A stretch of DNA of 64,000 nucleotides from Rhodobacter huangdaonensis (lineage in GTDB: Bacteria; Pseudomonadota; Alphaproteobacteria; Rhodobacterales; Rhodobacteraceae), in contig NZ_SAVA01000014.1 in NCBI RefSeq assembly GCF_004022465.1, positions 16,715-80,714 on the forward strand. Direction: 5' to 3'. This document shows, piece after piece, positions 25,547-36,588 of the stretch. The notes below the pieces were generated by a model. It saw only the letters and a program-made list of their open reading frames with translations, ran no database searches and was not told where the DNA came from. The translations under genes were made by a program, and so were the position numbers. The number at the start of each line of letters is the position of its first letter. Within the stretch, counting starts at the first letter, position 1.

Positions 25547-25578
25547 CGCCGCCATCTTCGGATGGCGGCGTTTTTTTT
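25547..25578. terminator. Strong Rho-independent terminator
   Basis: CGCCGCCATC - TTCG - GATGGCGGCG followed by eight T on the plus strand (25571-25578): a 10-bp perfect stem with a stable TTCG loop. It ends the microprotein or recG transcript, just before the convergent IscU-like gene. Confidence 0.93.
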
Positions 25579-25598
25579 GTCCTGACAGCGGGGAGAGA

Positions 25599-26039
25599 TC
25601 AGGCGGCGGAGGCGGCGGCGTCGAGCGCCGCAAGCGTCGCCTCGGGGGCAAGCAGGATCGAGGCGTGGCGGTTCGGATAGTCGCGCGCCGCCTGCAGCAC
25701 CTCATAGTCGCCGAAGGGGGCGGCGGGCACCGGCCCGCCTTTCAGCATCGCGGCGAGCGCGTCGCGCAGCGCCGCCACCTCGTCGGGCGTGCGCCCGATC
25801 ACCGCCGCGCCGAAGATCGCCGCCGAGGCCTGACCAAGCGCGCAGGCATGCACCTGCTGGCTGTAGCCGGTGATCCGCCCGTCCTGCAGCGTCAGCGAAA
25901 CGGCAACGGTCGAGCCACAGAGCGGCGCGCGTTTGCGCGCGCTGGCATCCGGGGCGGCCAGCGGCTCGGTGAACGGGATGTCCGCGGCGAGCGCCAGGAT
26001 GCGCTGCGAATAGAGCTTGAACAGATCGGCGTCGCTCAT
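25599..26039 (-). CDS. IscU/NifU-like Fe-S scaffold family protein
   Basis: 146 aa. The N-terminal NifU/SufU fold is recognisable: two ligand cysteines appear as PLCGSTV and HACALGQASA, and the spacing to the C-terminal helix (YPNRHASILLAPEATL) is conserved. The third scaffold cysteine, expected in the R-x-x-C position, is replaced (RHAS), so it may not assemble clusters like canonical IscU. It is divergent from hisI across 60 bp. The role is uncertain. Confidence 0.75.
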   Translation of the reverse strand: MSDADLFKLYSQRILALAADIPFTEPLAAPDASARKRAPLCGSTVAVSLTLQDGRITGYSQQVHACALGQASAAIFGAAVIGRTPDEVAALRDALAAMLKGGPVPAAPFGDYEVLQAARDYPNRHASILLAPEATLAALDAAASAA

Positions 26040-26099
26040 GGCTTTTCCCCCGGGGTTGCGCAGGGTAGATAGGACGGCACAACGCGCAAGGAAAGCCCG

Positions 26100-26459
26100 A
26101 TGAGTTTCGACCCCGCCACACTGAAATACGACGCCAACGGCCTGATCCCGGCAATCGCGCAGGACGCGGCGACCGGGGATGTGCTGATGATGGCCTGGAT
26201 GAATGCCGAAAGCCTCGCGCGCACGCTCGAGACCGGGCAGGTGACCTATTGGTCGCGCTCGCGCCAGAGCTTCTGGGCGAAGGGCGAAAGCTCGGGCCAT
26301 GTGCAGCGGCTGGTCGAGCTGCGCATCGACTGCGATCGCGACTGTCTGCTGCTGCTCGTCGATCAGACCGGCCCGGCCTGTCACACCAACCGCCGCTCGT
26401 GCTTCTACACCGCGCTGCGGCAGGGCGACGAGGTCGAGATCCTGAAGCCGATGGAGTGA
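26100..26459 (+). CDS. hisI: Phosphoribosyl-AMP cyclohydrolase HisI
   Basis: 119 aa stand-alone cyclohydrolase (no HisE fusion) catalysing the third step of histidine synthesis. Zinc and magnesium ligands lie in LRIDCDRDCLLLLV and GPACHTNRRSCF; VTYWSRSRQSFWAKGESSGH is the family signature. Its stop codon is separated from the convergent gluQ stop by a single base. Confidence 0.96.
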   Translation: MSFDPATLKYDANGLIPAIAQDAATGDVLMMAWMNAESLARTLETGQVTYWSRSRQSFWAKGESSGHVQRLVELRIDCDRDCLLLLVDQTGPACHTNRRSCFYTALRQGDEVEILKPME

Positions 26460-26460
26460 G

Positions 26461-27297
26461 CTACAGCCCGACCATGCGGCGGATATCGGCCGGGGTCGCG
26501 CCCTCGGCCCGATATTTCGCCAGCGCCCTTGCATCGTCGCGCTTCGCCAGCCTCTTGCCGACCTCATCCCGGATCAGCCTGTGATGGCAATAGGTTGGCG
26601 TTGGAAGCTCAAGTAGTTTCTGAAGCGTGACATGGATCGCCGTCGCCTCGAACAGGTCTTCGCCGCGGGTCACGAGCGTCACCCCCTGCGCCGCATCATC
26701 GAGCACCACCGAGAGATGGTAGGAGGTGCCCATGTCGCGCCGCGAAAGCACCACATCGCCGACCTCGCGGATCATCCGCTCGCGCGTGATCGCATGGATG
26801 CCGCGGTATTTCTCGCCGATTTCGGTGAAGGAACAGGCGGTTGCAGCGCGATCCATATACAGCCGCAGGGCCGCGTCGGGCAGCGGTTCGCCGGGTTTCG
26901 GTGCGCCCGTCAGCCGGCAGGTGCCGGGATAGATGATGCCGTCGGGGCCAAGCGGCACGCCTTCCTGCGGCGCCGAAGCGGCGGCCTCGATATCGCGGCG
27001 GCTGCAGCTGCAGGCGAAGAGGAATCCGGAATTCCACAGCTTTTCAAGGCAGTCTCGATAGATCTTCAGGCGCTCTGACTGCCGCATCACCGGCCCGTCC
27101 CAGCTCAGCCCGAGCCAGCGCAGGTCGTCCTGGATCTGCGCTTCCCATTCGGGTTTCGAACGCTGCCGGTCGATGTCCTCGATCCGCAGTAGGAACCGCC
27201 CGCCCGCCGCGCGCGCCATGTCATGGGCGAGGATCGCGCTATAGGCATGGCCCAGATGCAGCGGCCCGGTCGGCGAAGGCGCGAACCGGGTGATCAT
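26461..27297 (-). CDS. gluQ: Glutamyl-Q tRNA(Asp) synthetase
   Basis: 278 aa truncated glutamyl-tRNA synthetase paralogue that attaches glutamate to queuosine in tRNA(Asp). HIGH-like motif RFAPSPTGPLHLGHAYSA; zinc-binding CSCSRRD and YPGTCR; KMSKS counterpart GKRLAKRD. The anticodon-binding domain is missing, as expected. The start at 27297 is 1 bp after the trmFO stop, so the two tRNA-modifying genes form a tight operon. Confidence 0.94.
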   Translation of the reverse strand: MITRFAPSPTGPLHLGHAYSAILAHDMARAAGGRFLLRIEDIDRQRSKPEWEAQIQDDLRWLGLSWDGPVMRQSERLKIYRDCLEKLWNSGFLFACSCSRRDIEAAASAPQEGVPLGPDGIIYPGTCRLTGAPKPGEPLPDAALRLYMDRAATACSFTEIGEKYRGIHAITRERMIREVGDVVLSRRDMGTSYHLSVVLDDAAQGVTLVTRGEDLFEATAIHVTLQKLLELPTPTYCHHRLIRDEVGKRLAKRDDARALAKYRAEGATPADIRRMVGL

Positions 27298-27298
27298 C

Positions 27299-28642
27299 TC
27301 AGCTTTGCGCCGCAAGCCATTGCGTGAACAGCTCTTTCGCCCGGTCTGTATATCCCTTGTAGCGGTCCTTGCGGCCCTTGCGGCCGCCGCGGGCTTCCTC
27401 GAGCGGCGGGAACAGGCCGAAGTTCACGTTCATCGGCTGGAAGCTTTTCGCCTCGGCGCCGCCGGTGATGTGGTTCACCAGACTGCCCATCGCGGTCTCG
27501 GGCGCGGGCGGCGGCAGGCTCTCGCCCCTGATCTCGGCCGCGGCCATGCGGCCCGCCAAAAGCCCCATCGCCGCGCTTTCGACATAGCCCTCGACGCCGG
27601 TGATCTGCCCGGCAAAGCGCAGGTTCGGCCGCAGTTTCAGCCGCATCTGGTCATCGAGCAGCGTCGGCGAGTTGATGAAGGTGTTGCGATGGATCCCGCC
27701 AAGACGCGCGAAGCTGGCGTTCTGAAGGGCTGGAATCATCTTGAAAACAGATGTTTGCGCGCCATACTTCATCTTCGTCTGGAAGCCGACGATATTGTAG
27801 AGCGTGCCAAGCGCATTGTCGCGGCGCAGCTGCACCACGGCATAGGCCTTTTCCTCGGGCTTGTGCGCATTGGTGAGCCCCACCGGCTTCATCGGTCCGT
27901 GGCGCAGCGTCTCGCGGCCGCGCTCGGCCATCACCTCGATCGGCAGGCAGCCGTCGAAATAGCCCGCGGTCTCGCCTTCGTGGAACTCGGTCTTCTCGGC
28001 CGCCAGCAGCGCGTCGATGAAGGCCTCGTACTCCGCCTTGGTCATCGGGCAGTTGATATAGGCGGTGCGCTCTTCCTCGGTCTCGCCCTTGTCGTAGCGG
28101 CTTTGCCGCCAGGCGATGTCCATTTCGATCGTCTCGGCATAGACGATCGGCGCGATCGCGTCGAAGAAGGCGAGGCTCTCGGCGCCGGTCACGGTGCGGA
28201 TGCTTTGCGCGAGCGCGCCCGAGGTCAGCGGCCCGGTGGCAACGATCCAGTGCCCCGAGGTGGGCAGTTCGGTGATTTCCTCGTCGGCGAAGGAGATCAG
28301 CGGGTGCGACCGCAGCGCCGCCGTCACCGCCTGCGAGAACGCCTCGCGGTCGACGGCAAGGGCGCCGCCGGCGGGCAGCGAATGGCGGTCGGCGGTGCCC
28401 ATGATCAGCCCGCCCGCGGCGCGCATTTCCCAATGCAGCAGGCCCACGGCGTTGCGCTCGTCATCGTCCGAGCGGAACGAGTTCGAACAGACCATTTCGG
28501 CGAAATCGCCACTTTGATGCGCGAAGGTGGCGACCTTCGGCCGCATCTCGTGCAGCACGACGGCGATGCCCGCCTGCGCGGCCTGCCAGGCGGCTTCCGA
28601 TCCGGCCATGCCGCCGCCGATGATGTGAAGTGTCTCGCTCAT
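27299..28642 (-). CDS. trmFO: Methylene-THF:tRNA (uracil-54-C5)-methyltransferase TrmFO
   Basis: 447 aa folate/FAD-dependent enzyme making ribothymidine at tRNA position 54. N-terminal FAD motif IIGGGMAGSEAAWQ, followed by VCSNSFRSDD, YINCPMTKAEYEAF, the substrate-side cysteine in GYFDGCLPIEVMAERG, and TPL-type TGVEGYVESAAMGL. First gene of the pair with gluQ; the terminator at 28668-28698 separates it from the upstream outer-membrane gene. Confidence 0.96.
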   Translation of the reverse strand: MSETLHIIGGGMAGSEAAWQAAQAGIAVVLHEMRPKVATFAHQSGDFAEMVCSNSFRSDDDERNAVGLLHWEMRAAGGLIMGTADRHSLPAGGALAVDREAFSQAVTAALRSHPLISFADEEITELPTSGHWIVATGPLTSGALAQSIRTVTGAESLAFFDAIAPIVYAETIEMDIAWRQSRYDKGETEEERTAYINCPMTKAEYEAFIDALLAAEKTEFHEGETAGYFDGCLPIEVMAERGRETLRHGPMKPVGLTNAHKPEEKAYAVVQLRRDNALGTLYNIVGFQTKMKYGAQTSVFKMIPALQNASFARLGGIHRNTFINSPTLLDDQMRLKLRPNLRFAGQITGVEGYVESAAMGLLAGRMAAAEIRGESLPPPAPETAMGSLVNHITGGAEAKSFQPMNVNFGLFPPLEEARGGRKGRKDRYKGYTDRAKELFTQWLAAQS

Positions 28643-28667
28643 GGGGTCCGTTTACGGTGGGTTGCGG

Positions 28668-28698
28668 AAAAAGGAAAGCGCCCTCACGGGGAGGGCGC
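28668..28698 (-). terminator. Rho-independent terminator on the minus strand
   Basis: Read on the minus strand: GCGCCCTC, short loop, GAGGGCGC, then a T-rich run opposite 28668-28677. It would end the gyrA/outer-membrane-protein transcript before trmFO. Confidence 0.75.
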
Positions 28699-28735
28699 CG
28701 GGGACGCCCCCGAAGGGGCGCCGAAGGGCAAGGGC

Positions 28736-29449
28736 TCAGAGCCCGGGCAGGAAGTCCTGGATGCCGCGGCCGCCGAAGGTCACGCCATTGTTGTTGCCGA
28801 AGGTGGCCTTCACGCCGACGCCGACAAAGCTTTCGGCCGCCATGCCGTCGCCGTCGTAGAAGCCGAGCTCGCCGGTGGCCTGAATGCCGGGGGTGATTTC
28901 GTAGCCGGCGGTGCCGCTGATGCGGTAGTTGTTGTCGCCCTCGCCATGGACGATGTCGACCCGGCCGCCGAGGTCGAGCTGCTGGTTCACCGCATAGCCG
29001 CCGCGCAGGGTCAGACCGTTGGCGTTCTTGCCCATGCTGTCGAAGTGGGTGAACGCCGCCTCATAGGAGATCTGATTGACCTTGTTGGCGAATTCGAGGC
29101 CGTAATAGATCACGTCCTGATTGTCGAGCCAGTCATGGCCGACGAAGGCGCCGGCGGCCATGGTGTCGGTCGGACGATAGCTGCCGTGCAGGGTGAAGGT
29201 GGTGCCGTCCCAGTTGGTCAGCCCGTAGTAGCGCTGCGCGAGATCGCCCTGCACCGAGAACTGCGGCCCGATGCCATATTCGAGCGCACCGCCGAGCGTG
29301 GCCTTGTTCAGGTCACGCGCATCGGCGTCGGCCAGCGTCGAGTAGTGGAAACCGACCTCGGCGCCGGTCACTTCGGCGATCCCGGTCTGCGGCAGCAGCC
29401 CGGCCGCGCAAAGCGCGAGAAGAAGTTTTTTCTGCATCATGCACCTCAT
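28736..29449 (-). CDS. Predicted outer-membrane beta-barrel protein
   Basis: 237 aa with a Sec signal peptide (MRCMMQKKLLLALCAAGLL, cleavage after TGIA). The rest alternates hydrophobic and polar residues in beta-strand fashion with many aromatic and glycine residues (GFHYSTL, GALEYGIGP, YRISGTAGYEI). No specific family was recognised; a small porin or YfaZ-like protein is possible. The start at 29449 has GGAGGGC at good spacing; ATGs at 29440 and 29437 are alternatives. It begins only 23 bp after the gyrA stop. Confidence 0.7.
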   Translation of the reverse strand: MRCMMQKKLLLALCAAGLLPQTGIAEVTGAEVGFHYSTLADADARDLNKATLGGALEYGIGPQFSVQGDLAQRYYGLTNWDGTTFTLHGSYRPTDTMAAGAFVGHDWLDNQDVIYYGLEFANKVNQISYEAAFTHFDSMGKNANGLTLRGGYAVNQQLDLGGRVDIVHGEGDNNYRISGTAGYEITPGIQATGELGFYDGDGMAAESFVGVGVKATFGNNNGVTFGGRGIQDFLPGL

Positions 29450-29472
29450 CAACTGCCCTCCTTCACGGAAGG

Positions 29473-32211
<2,739 letters not shown>

Positions 32212-32299
32212 GCGCGTCTTCTTTTTCTAGATCTTGTTGGCCGTCTTATAGCCGATCCAACGGTTTGGGTGCAATCTCGAAGCGTCGTGCCGGGCGGCG

Positions 32300-32335
32300 A
32301 CCGGCGGATTCGAGTATTTTTGCCAAGAAAAAACC
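32300..32335 (+). repeat. Diverged copy of the dispersed intergenic repeat
   Basis: ACCGGCGGATTCGAGTATTT followed by TTGCCAAGAAAAAACC is related to the copies at 7211 and 11980. It lies between dsbB and gyrA, and its A-run reads as a T-run on the minus strand behind dsbB. Confidence 0.6.
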
Positions 32336-32368
32336 ATCGGCCGGCCCCCGGTGGCGCCGCCCTGCGGC

Positions 32369-32851
32369 TCAGGCGGTGGCGCGGGCTTTGAGAAAGGCCC
32401 AGACCCAGATCCCGGCGAAGACGAGCGAGCCGATCGCGTTCAGGTTCGCCATGGTGATGCCGAAGATCTCCCAGCTGATCTCGTCGCAGCGCACCAGCGG
32501 CGCGGCCTGGATCTGCGCGAGCAGGTCCTGTGCCGACAGTCCCGCGACCGGGTTCGAGGTGCAGGCATCGGGGCCGGCGAAGATGTGGCGCTCGACCCCC
32601 GAGTGGTAGAAGCCCAGCACCGAGGTGGTGAGGGCGGCGAGCGCGCCGAGAAGCGACAGCCCGATCGGCAGCCGGAACAGCAGCATCGCCGCGCCGAGAA
32701 GGGCGGCGAAGAGATGCGGCCAGCGCTGCTCGATGCAGAGCTCGCAGGGCGCGTAGCCGATCGCCTGGAAGATCAGCGCACCGACCAGCACCGCGGCCGA
32801 GCCGGCCGCGGCAAGGCCGACGAGGCGGCGGGGGGTGAGAAGGTCGAGCAT
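32369..32851 (-). CDS. dsbB: Disulfide bond formation protein DsbB family
   Basis: 160 aa inner-membrane protein with four hydrophobic segments. The first periplasmic loop has the redox pair CELC (APCELCIEQRWPH); the second has cysteines in DACTSNP and PLVRCDE. It would reoxidise DsbA and pass electrons to quinone. No dsbA lies in the window. Its ATG shares one base with the stop of the upstream DedA-like gene (TGATG), so the two are coupled. Confidence 0.92.
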   Translation of the reverse strand: MLDLLTPRRLVGLAAAGSAAVLVGALIFQAIGYAPCELCIEQRWPHLFAALLGAAMLLFRLPIGLSLLGALAALTTSVLGFYHSGVERHIFAGPDACTSNPVAGLSAQDLLAQIQAAPLVRCDEISWEIFGITMANLNAIGSLVFAGIWVWAFLKARATA

Positions 32852-33429
32852 CACAGATACCTCAACGCATAGAAGCCGCCGATCAGCAGCACCACGAAGG
32901 CAGAGAAGAGCGGGCCGAGCCAGCGCTCGATGAAGTCGCGGATCGGCGCGCCGAAGCGCCACAGCAGCCCCGCCACCACGAAGAAGCGCAGCGCGCGGGC
33001 GAGCACCGAGACGGCGAGGAAGAGCGGCAGCGACAGCTGCGTCGCCCCCGAGAAGATGGTGATCACCTTGTAGGGGAAGGGCGTGACGCCCGCGACCAGC
33101 ACCGCCCAGCCGCCATAGTCGTTGAAGCGCAGGGCAAGCTCGTCGAACTTGTCGGCCTTGCCGTAGAATTCGAGGATCGGCTTGCCGATCGCATCCATGA
33201 AGCCGTAGCCGATCGCATAGCCGAGGCAGCCGCCGAGCACCGAGGCAAGGGTTGCGACGAAGGCGATCTTCCAGGCCTTCTCGCGCGCCGCCAGAACCAT
33301 CGGGATCATCAGCACGTCGGGCGGAATCGGGAAGACCGAGCTTTCCACGAAGGCCACGACCGCCAGGGCCCAGATCGCGCGCGGATGGCAGGCAAGGCTC
33401 ATCGTCCAGTCGTAAAGCCGTCGGATCAT
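32851..33429 (-). CDS. DedA/YqaA-family membrane protein
   Basis: 192 aa polytopic protein of the SNARE-associated/VTT superfamily. Signatures: VESSVFPIPPDVLMIPMVL near residue 25 and AGVTPFPYKVITIFSG in the second half, with a glycine-rich GGCLGYAIGYGFMD helix. Relatives support membrane lipid flipping and envelope stress tolerance. The start at 33429 puts the first helix at the usual distance. It is divergent from the metallopeptidase. Confidence 0.88.
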   Translation of the reverse strand: MIRRLYDWTMSLACHPRAIWALAVVAFVESSVFPIPPDVLMIPMVLAAREKAWKIAFVATLASVLGGCLGYAIGYGFMDAIGKPILEFYGKADKFDELALRFNDYGGWAVLVAGVTPFPYKVITIFSGATQLSLPLFLAVSVLARALRFFVVAGLLWRFGAPIRDFIERWLGPLFSAFVVLLIGGFYALRYL

Positions 33430-33563
33430 CTGCGCCCCATCTCCGGTTTCGCCTGATGTCTCGCCGCTCTGCGCTGCAAGGTCAAGCAGCGGCGCAAGCT
33501 TTTGCGTTGTGCGGGGGGAGGCGGAACCGTTAATCTCGCGCTTGTGACCAGTGGAGGTGTGCA

Positions 33564-34418
33564 ATGAAATGGCAGGGACGGCGCGGCAGCCGCTACATCG
33601 AGGATCGGCGCGGGGCGTCGGGCAGCCCGCTGGGCCTGCGCGGGGCAGGCGGGCTCGGTGTGCTCGCGGTCGTCCTTGTCGGCTGGTATTTCGGCGTCGA
33701 CCTGACGCCGCTGCTCGACCAGGGCGGGCAGGGGCCGTCGGTGCAGACCTCGGGCACGCTCAGCGAGGAAGACCAGCAGATGGGGGATTTCGTCTCGGTG
33801 ACGCTCGCCGATACCGAGGAGGTCTGGGCGAAGATCTTCACCGACGAGCTCGGCCGCACCTATCACCCGGCGACGCTGGTGCTTTACAGCCAGGTGACGC
33901 AATCGCCCTGCGGCACGGCCTCGGGGGCGACGGGGCCGTTCTATTGCCCGAGCGACAAGAAGGTTTACCTCGACACCGATTTCTTCACCACGCTGTCGCG
34001 CGAGCTTGGCGCCTCGGGCGATTTCGCCGCCGCCTATGTCGTGGCGCATGAGATCGGCCACCATGTGCAGGACGAGCTGGGCGTGCTGTCGAAGGTGAAC
34101 GCGCTGCGCGCGAAGGCGGGCGCGGCGGAGAGCAATGCGCTGTCCGTGCGCACCGAGCTGCAGGCCGATTGCCTGGCGGGGATCTGGGCCTTCCATGCCG
34201 AGGAGCAGTTCGGCACGATCGAGCGCGGCGACATCGCCGAGGCGATGAATGCGGCCGCGCGGATCGGCGACGACACGCTTCAGCGCAACGCCGGGCGCCG
34301 GCCGATGCCCGACAGCTTCACCCATGGCACCTCCGAACAGCGCCAGCGCTGGTTCGAGACCGGCTACGAGAGTGGCAATATCGGGCATTGCGACACCTTC
34401 TCGGTGGCCGAGCCCTGA
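33564..34418 (+). CDS. Neutral zinc metallopeptidase (YpfJ/PF04228 family)
   Basis: 284 aa. N-terminal basic segment with MKWQGRRGSRYIEDRRG (family signature), one transmembrane helix near residues 28-43, then a periplasmic domain with the zinc motif VVAHEIGHHVQ and a later ligand-bearing ELQADCLAGIWAF. The disulfide-type pair SPCGTASGATGPFYCP is typical. The physiological substrate of this family is not established. Confidence 0.92.
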   Translation: MKWQGRRGSRYIEDRRGASGSPLGLRGAGGLGVLAVVLVGWYFGVDLTPLLDQGGQGPSVQTSGTLSEEDQQMGDFVSVTLADTEEVWAKIFTDELGRTYHPATLVLYSQVTQSPCGTASGATGPFYCPSDKKVYLDTDFFTTLSRELGASGDFAAAYVVAHEIGHHVQDELGVLSKVNALRAKAGAAESNALSVRTELQADCLAGIWAFHAEEQFGTIERGDIAEAMNAAARIGDDTLQRNAGRRPMPDSFTHGTSEQRQRWFETGYESGNIGHCDTFSVAEP

Positions 34419-34486
34419 GCCGGCGGCGGGCGGTGCGGCAAGCCTCTTGTCAGCCGCCCGGCCGCCCGCTACATGGGCAGGAACTG

Positions 34487-34570
34487 GCCCGAGTGGCGGA
34501 ATGGTAGACGCAGGGGATTCAAAATCCTCCGCCGCAAGGCGTGCGAGTTCGAGTCTCGCCTCGGGCACCA
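34487..34570 (+). tRNA. tRNA-Leu (anticodon CAA), CCA encoded
   Basis: Complete cloverleaf: acceptor GCCCGAG/CTCGGGC, D-arm GCGG...CGC with AATGGTAGA, anticodon stem GGGGA/TCCTC enclosing TTCAAAA (anticodon CAA, reads UUG), a class II variable arm, T-arm GCGAG-TTCGAGT-CTCGC, and a genomically encoded 3' ACCA. Confidence 0.97.
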
Positions 34571-34789
34571 GTTTGAAATCATTATAAAAGTCGTTCCGTC
34601 ATCCCCTCGCGCGCAAGTCGCTTGCGGGGGGATTGCTGCATGTGCTCCCAAAGCCCTGTGTCGGTCTTGTGTCGTGCGACCAACGTCAGCGTCGATTTCG
34701 ACAGCCGCTTTCGATTCGCCCTGGCGCGGAGGTGGGAGACCATCCCCGGCGACTGGCGGGCGGACCTGCGGAACGGCAGAGCTCCCGTT
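34571..34789. other. tRNA-downstream region without a recognisable gene
   Basis: 219 bp between tRNA-Leu and the LysR gene. A hairpin CGCAAG-TCG-CTTGCG (34612-34626) with flanking C and G runs may end the tRNA transcript. A minus-strand open frame here resembles no family I know. No integrase or second copy of the tRNA 3' end was noticed. Confidence 0.4.
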
Positions 34790-35725
34790 TCAGGAGCCGT
34801 GTCGCTCACCTCGCGCCTGCGGGGCGACGAACCCCTCGCGGCGCAGCAGCTCTTCCAGCCAGTCCATGAAGACCTTCAGCCGCGGTGCGAGGTGGCGTCT
34901 GCGGGCATAGAGGACCGAGATCGGAACCGGGGCGGGGCGGAAATCGGCCAGCACCTCGAGCAGCCGTCCGGCGGCGATATCCTCGGCCACGTCGCGCGCC
35001 GGCACCTGAATCAGCCCATGCCCGTGCAGCGCGCCGGCGACATAGCTCTCGGCGTTGTCGACGCAGAGATAGCTCTGCATCGGCACCGAGATGGCCCGGC
35101 CGTTCTCCTGCCCGTCCCATTCGGCCGCGGCGGCCGGCATCCTCAGCGCGTAATTGACCAGCACGTGCCGGCACAGCTCCTCGGGGCGGGCCGGAATCCC
35201 GTGCCGGGCGACATAGCCCGCCCCGGCGCAGGTCAGGATCGGCACATCGCCGAGCTTGCGGCAGATCAGCTCGCTGTCTTCGAGGTCGGCCATCCGCACC
35301 ACGGCATCGACGCCTTCGGACACGAGGTCGACCATCCGGTCGGTCGCGCTGATATCGAGTGTCACCGCCGGATAGAGGGCGCGAAATTCGTGCAGGTGCG
35401 GGATCACCATGCGCCGGGCCATCCGGCTTGGCATGTCGACACGCAGCCGTCCTGAAATCTGCCCCGGGCGATGGCGGAACTGCCCTTCGGCCTGTGCCAG
35501 CGCATCGACGAGGTCGCGGGCGGTCTCGGCGAAGTGCAGCCCTTCCTGCGTCGGTCGCACCACCCGGGTCGTGCGCTGCAGGAGCTGCACGCCAAGCCGG
35601 TCCTCGAGCGCCTGCACCGTGGCCGAGACGGTCGAGCGCGGCAGGCCGAGCGCCGCCGCCGCGCGGGTGAAATTCCCGCTCTCGACGACCTGCACGAAGA
35701 CTTGCATCTGCTGAATCCGATCCAT
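34790..35725 (-). CDS. LysR-family transcriptional regulator
   Basis: 311 aa. N-terminal winged HTH with MDRIQQMQVFVQVVESGNFT and AAALGLPRSTVSATVQALE, then a type 2 periplasmic-binding-like effector domain. It resembles the large group of LysR proteins that control a divergently transcribed oxidoreductase. The SDR gene starts 113 bp away on the other strand and is its likely target. An in-frame ATG 6 bp upstream (35731) is an alternative start. Confidence 0.93.
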   Translation of the reverse strand: MDRIQQMQVFVQVVESGNFTRAAAALGLPRSTVSATVQALEDRLGVQLLQRTTRVVRPTQEGLHFAETARDLVDALAQAEGQFRHRPGQISGRLRVDMPSRMARRMVIPHLHEFRALYPAVTLDISATDRMVDLVSEGVDAVVRMADLEDSELICRKLGDVPILTCAGAGYVARHGIPARPEELCRHVLVNYALRMPAAAAEWDGQENGRAISVPMQSYLCVDNAESYVAGALHGHGLIQVPARDVAEDIAAGRLLEVLADFRPAPVPISVLYARRRHLAPRLKVFMDWLEELLRREGFVAPQARGERHGS

Positions 35726-35765
35726 GGGCATTGTTCGGCATTTCTGGCGAATGATGTCAAGATGT

Positions 35766-35787
35766 GGCTGTTTATCCAGAACAGGCC
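35766..35787. promoter_or_regulatory. Candidate LysR operator
   Basis: Inverted repeat CTGTT-N7-AACAG (35768-35784), extended imperfectly by GG/CC on its outer sides, lies between the divergent LysR and SDR starts. The position fits a LysR site; nothing else supports it. Confidence 0.35.
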
Positions 35788-35838
35788 AATGTCTACCCTG
35801 TCCTGAACCGGGTCGTCCCGACCCGCAGGAGAGATGAG

Positions 35839-36588
35839 ATGACGATCGCACTTGTAACGGGCGGAAGCCGGGGCCTTGGCCGTGACATGGCGCTTGCGCT
35901 TGCACAGGCGGGCACCGATGTGGTGCTGACCTATCTGGGCAATCGCGACAAGGCCGAGGCGGTGGTCGCCGAGATCAAGGCCAAGGGCCGAAAGGCCGCC
36001 GCGCTGCAGCTCGATGTGACCGACAGCGCAAGCTACGACGGTTTCTTCGCCACGCTCGGCGGGGTGCTCGGGGGCCTCGGCGCGGACCGGCTCGACTATC
36101 TGGTGAACAACGCGGGCGTCGGCATCCACGCGGCCTTTGACGAGACCACCGAGGCGCAGTTCGAGCAGATGGTGGCGACCCACCTGAAGCCGGCTTTCCT
36201 GCTCACGCAAAGGGCGCTGCCGCTGCTGCGCGACGGCGGCGGGGTGGTCAATGTCTCGAGCGGGCTCACCCGGTTCTCGCTTCCGGGCTATGCCGCCTAT
36301 GCCGCGGTGAAGGGCGGGATCGAGGTGCTGACCCGCTATCAGGCGAAGGAGCTTGGCGCGCGCGGCATCCGGGTGAATGTCGTGGCGCCCGGCGCGATCG
36401 AGACCGATTTCGGCGGCGGCGCCGTGCGCGACAATGCCGGGATCAACGCCTTCATCGCCGCGCAGACGGCGCTTGGCCGGGCCGGCCGGCCCGATGACCT
36501 CGGCGGGGTCGTGGCCTTCCTGTGCTCGGAGGCGGCGAAATGGGTGACCGGCCAGCGGATCGAGGTTTCGGGGGGCATGTTCCTGTGA
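35839..36588 (+). CDS. Short-chain dehydrogenase/reductase
   Basis: 249 aa classical SDR. NAD(P) motif VTGGSRGLGRD, NNAG motif YLVNNAGVG, catalytic serine in VNVSSG and Tyr-x3-Lys in YAAYAAVKGG; it ends with the typical VTGQRIEVSGGMFL. Basic residues after the glycine motif suggest NADP preference, but this is weak. The substrate is unknown. A good ribosome site (AGGAGAG) sits at the chosen ATG. It overlaps the next gene by 4 bp (GTGA). Confidence 0.92.
   Translation: MTIALVTGGSRGLGRDMALALAQAGTDVVLTYLGNRDKAEAVVAEIKAKGRKAAALQLDVTDSASYDGFFATLGGVLGGLGADRLDYLVNNAGVGIHAAFDETTEAQFEQMVATHLKPAFLLTQRALPLLRDGGGVVNVSSGLTRFSLPGYAAYAAVKGGIEVLTRYQAKELGARGIRVNVVAPGAIETDFGGGAVRDNAGINAFIAAQTALGRAGRPDDLGGVVAFLCSEAAKWVTGQRIEVSGGMFL

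Noticed and set aside
25597..26567. 322 aa extension of the IscU-like protein on the minus strand
   Set aside because: The extension runs antisense through hisI; the good start is the ATG at 26039, next to the NifU-type domain.
34582..34809. 75-codon minus-strand frame after tRNA-Leu
   Set aside because: No ribosome site, no recognisable family, and it overlaps the end of the LysR gene.
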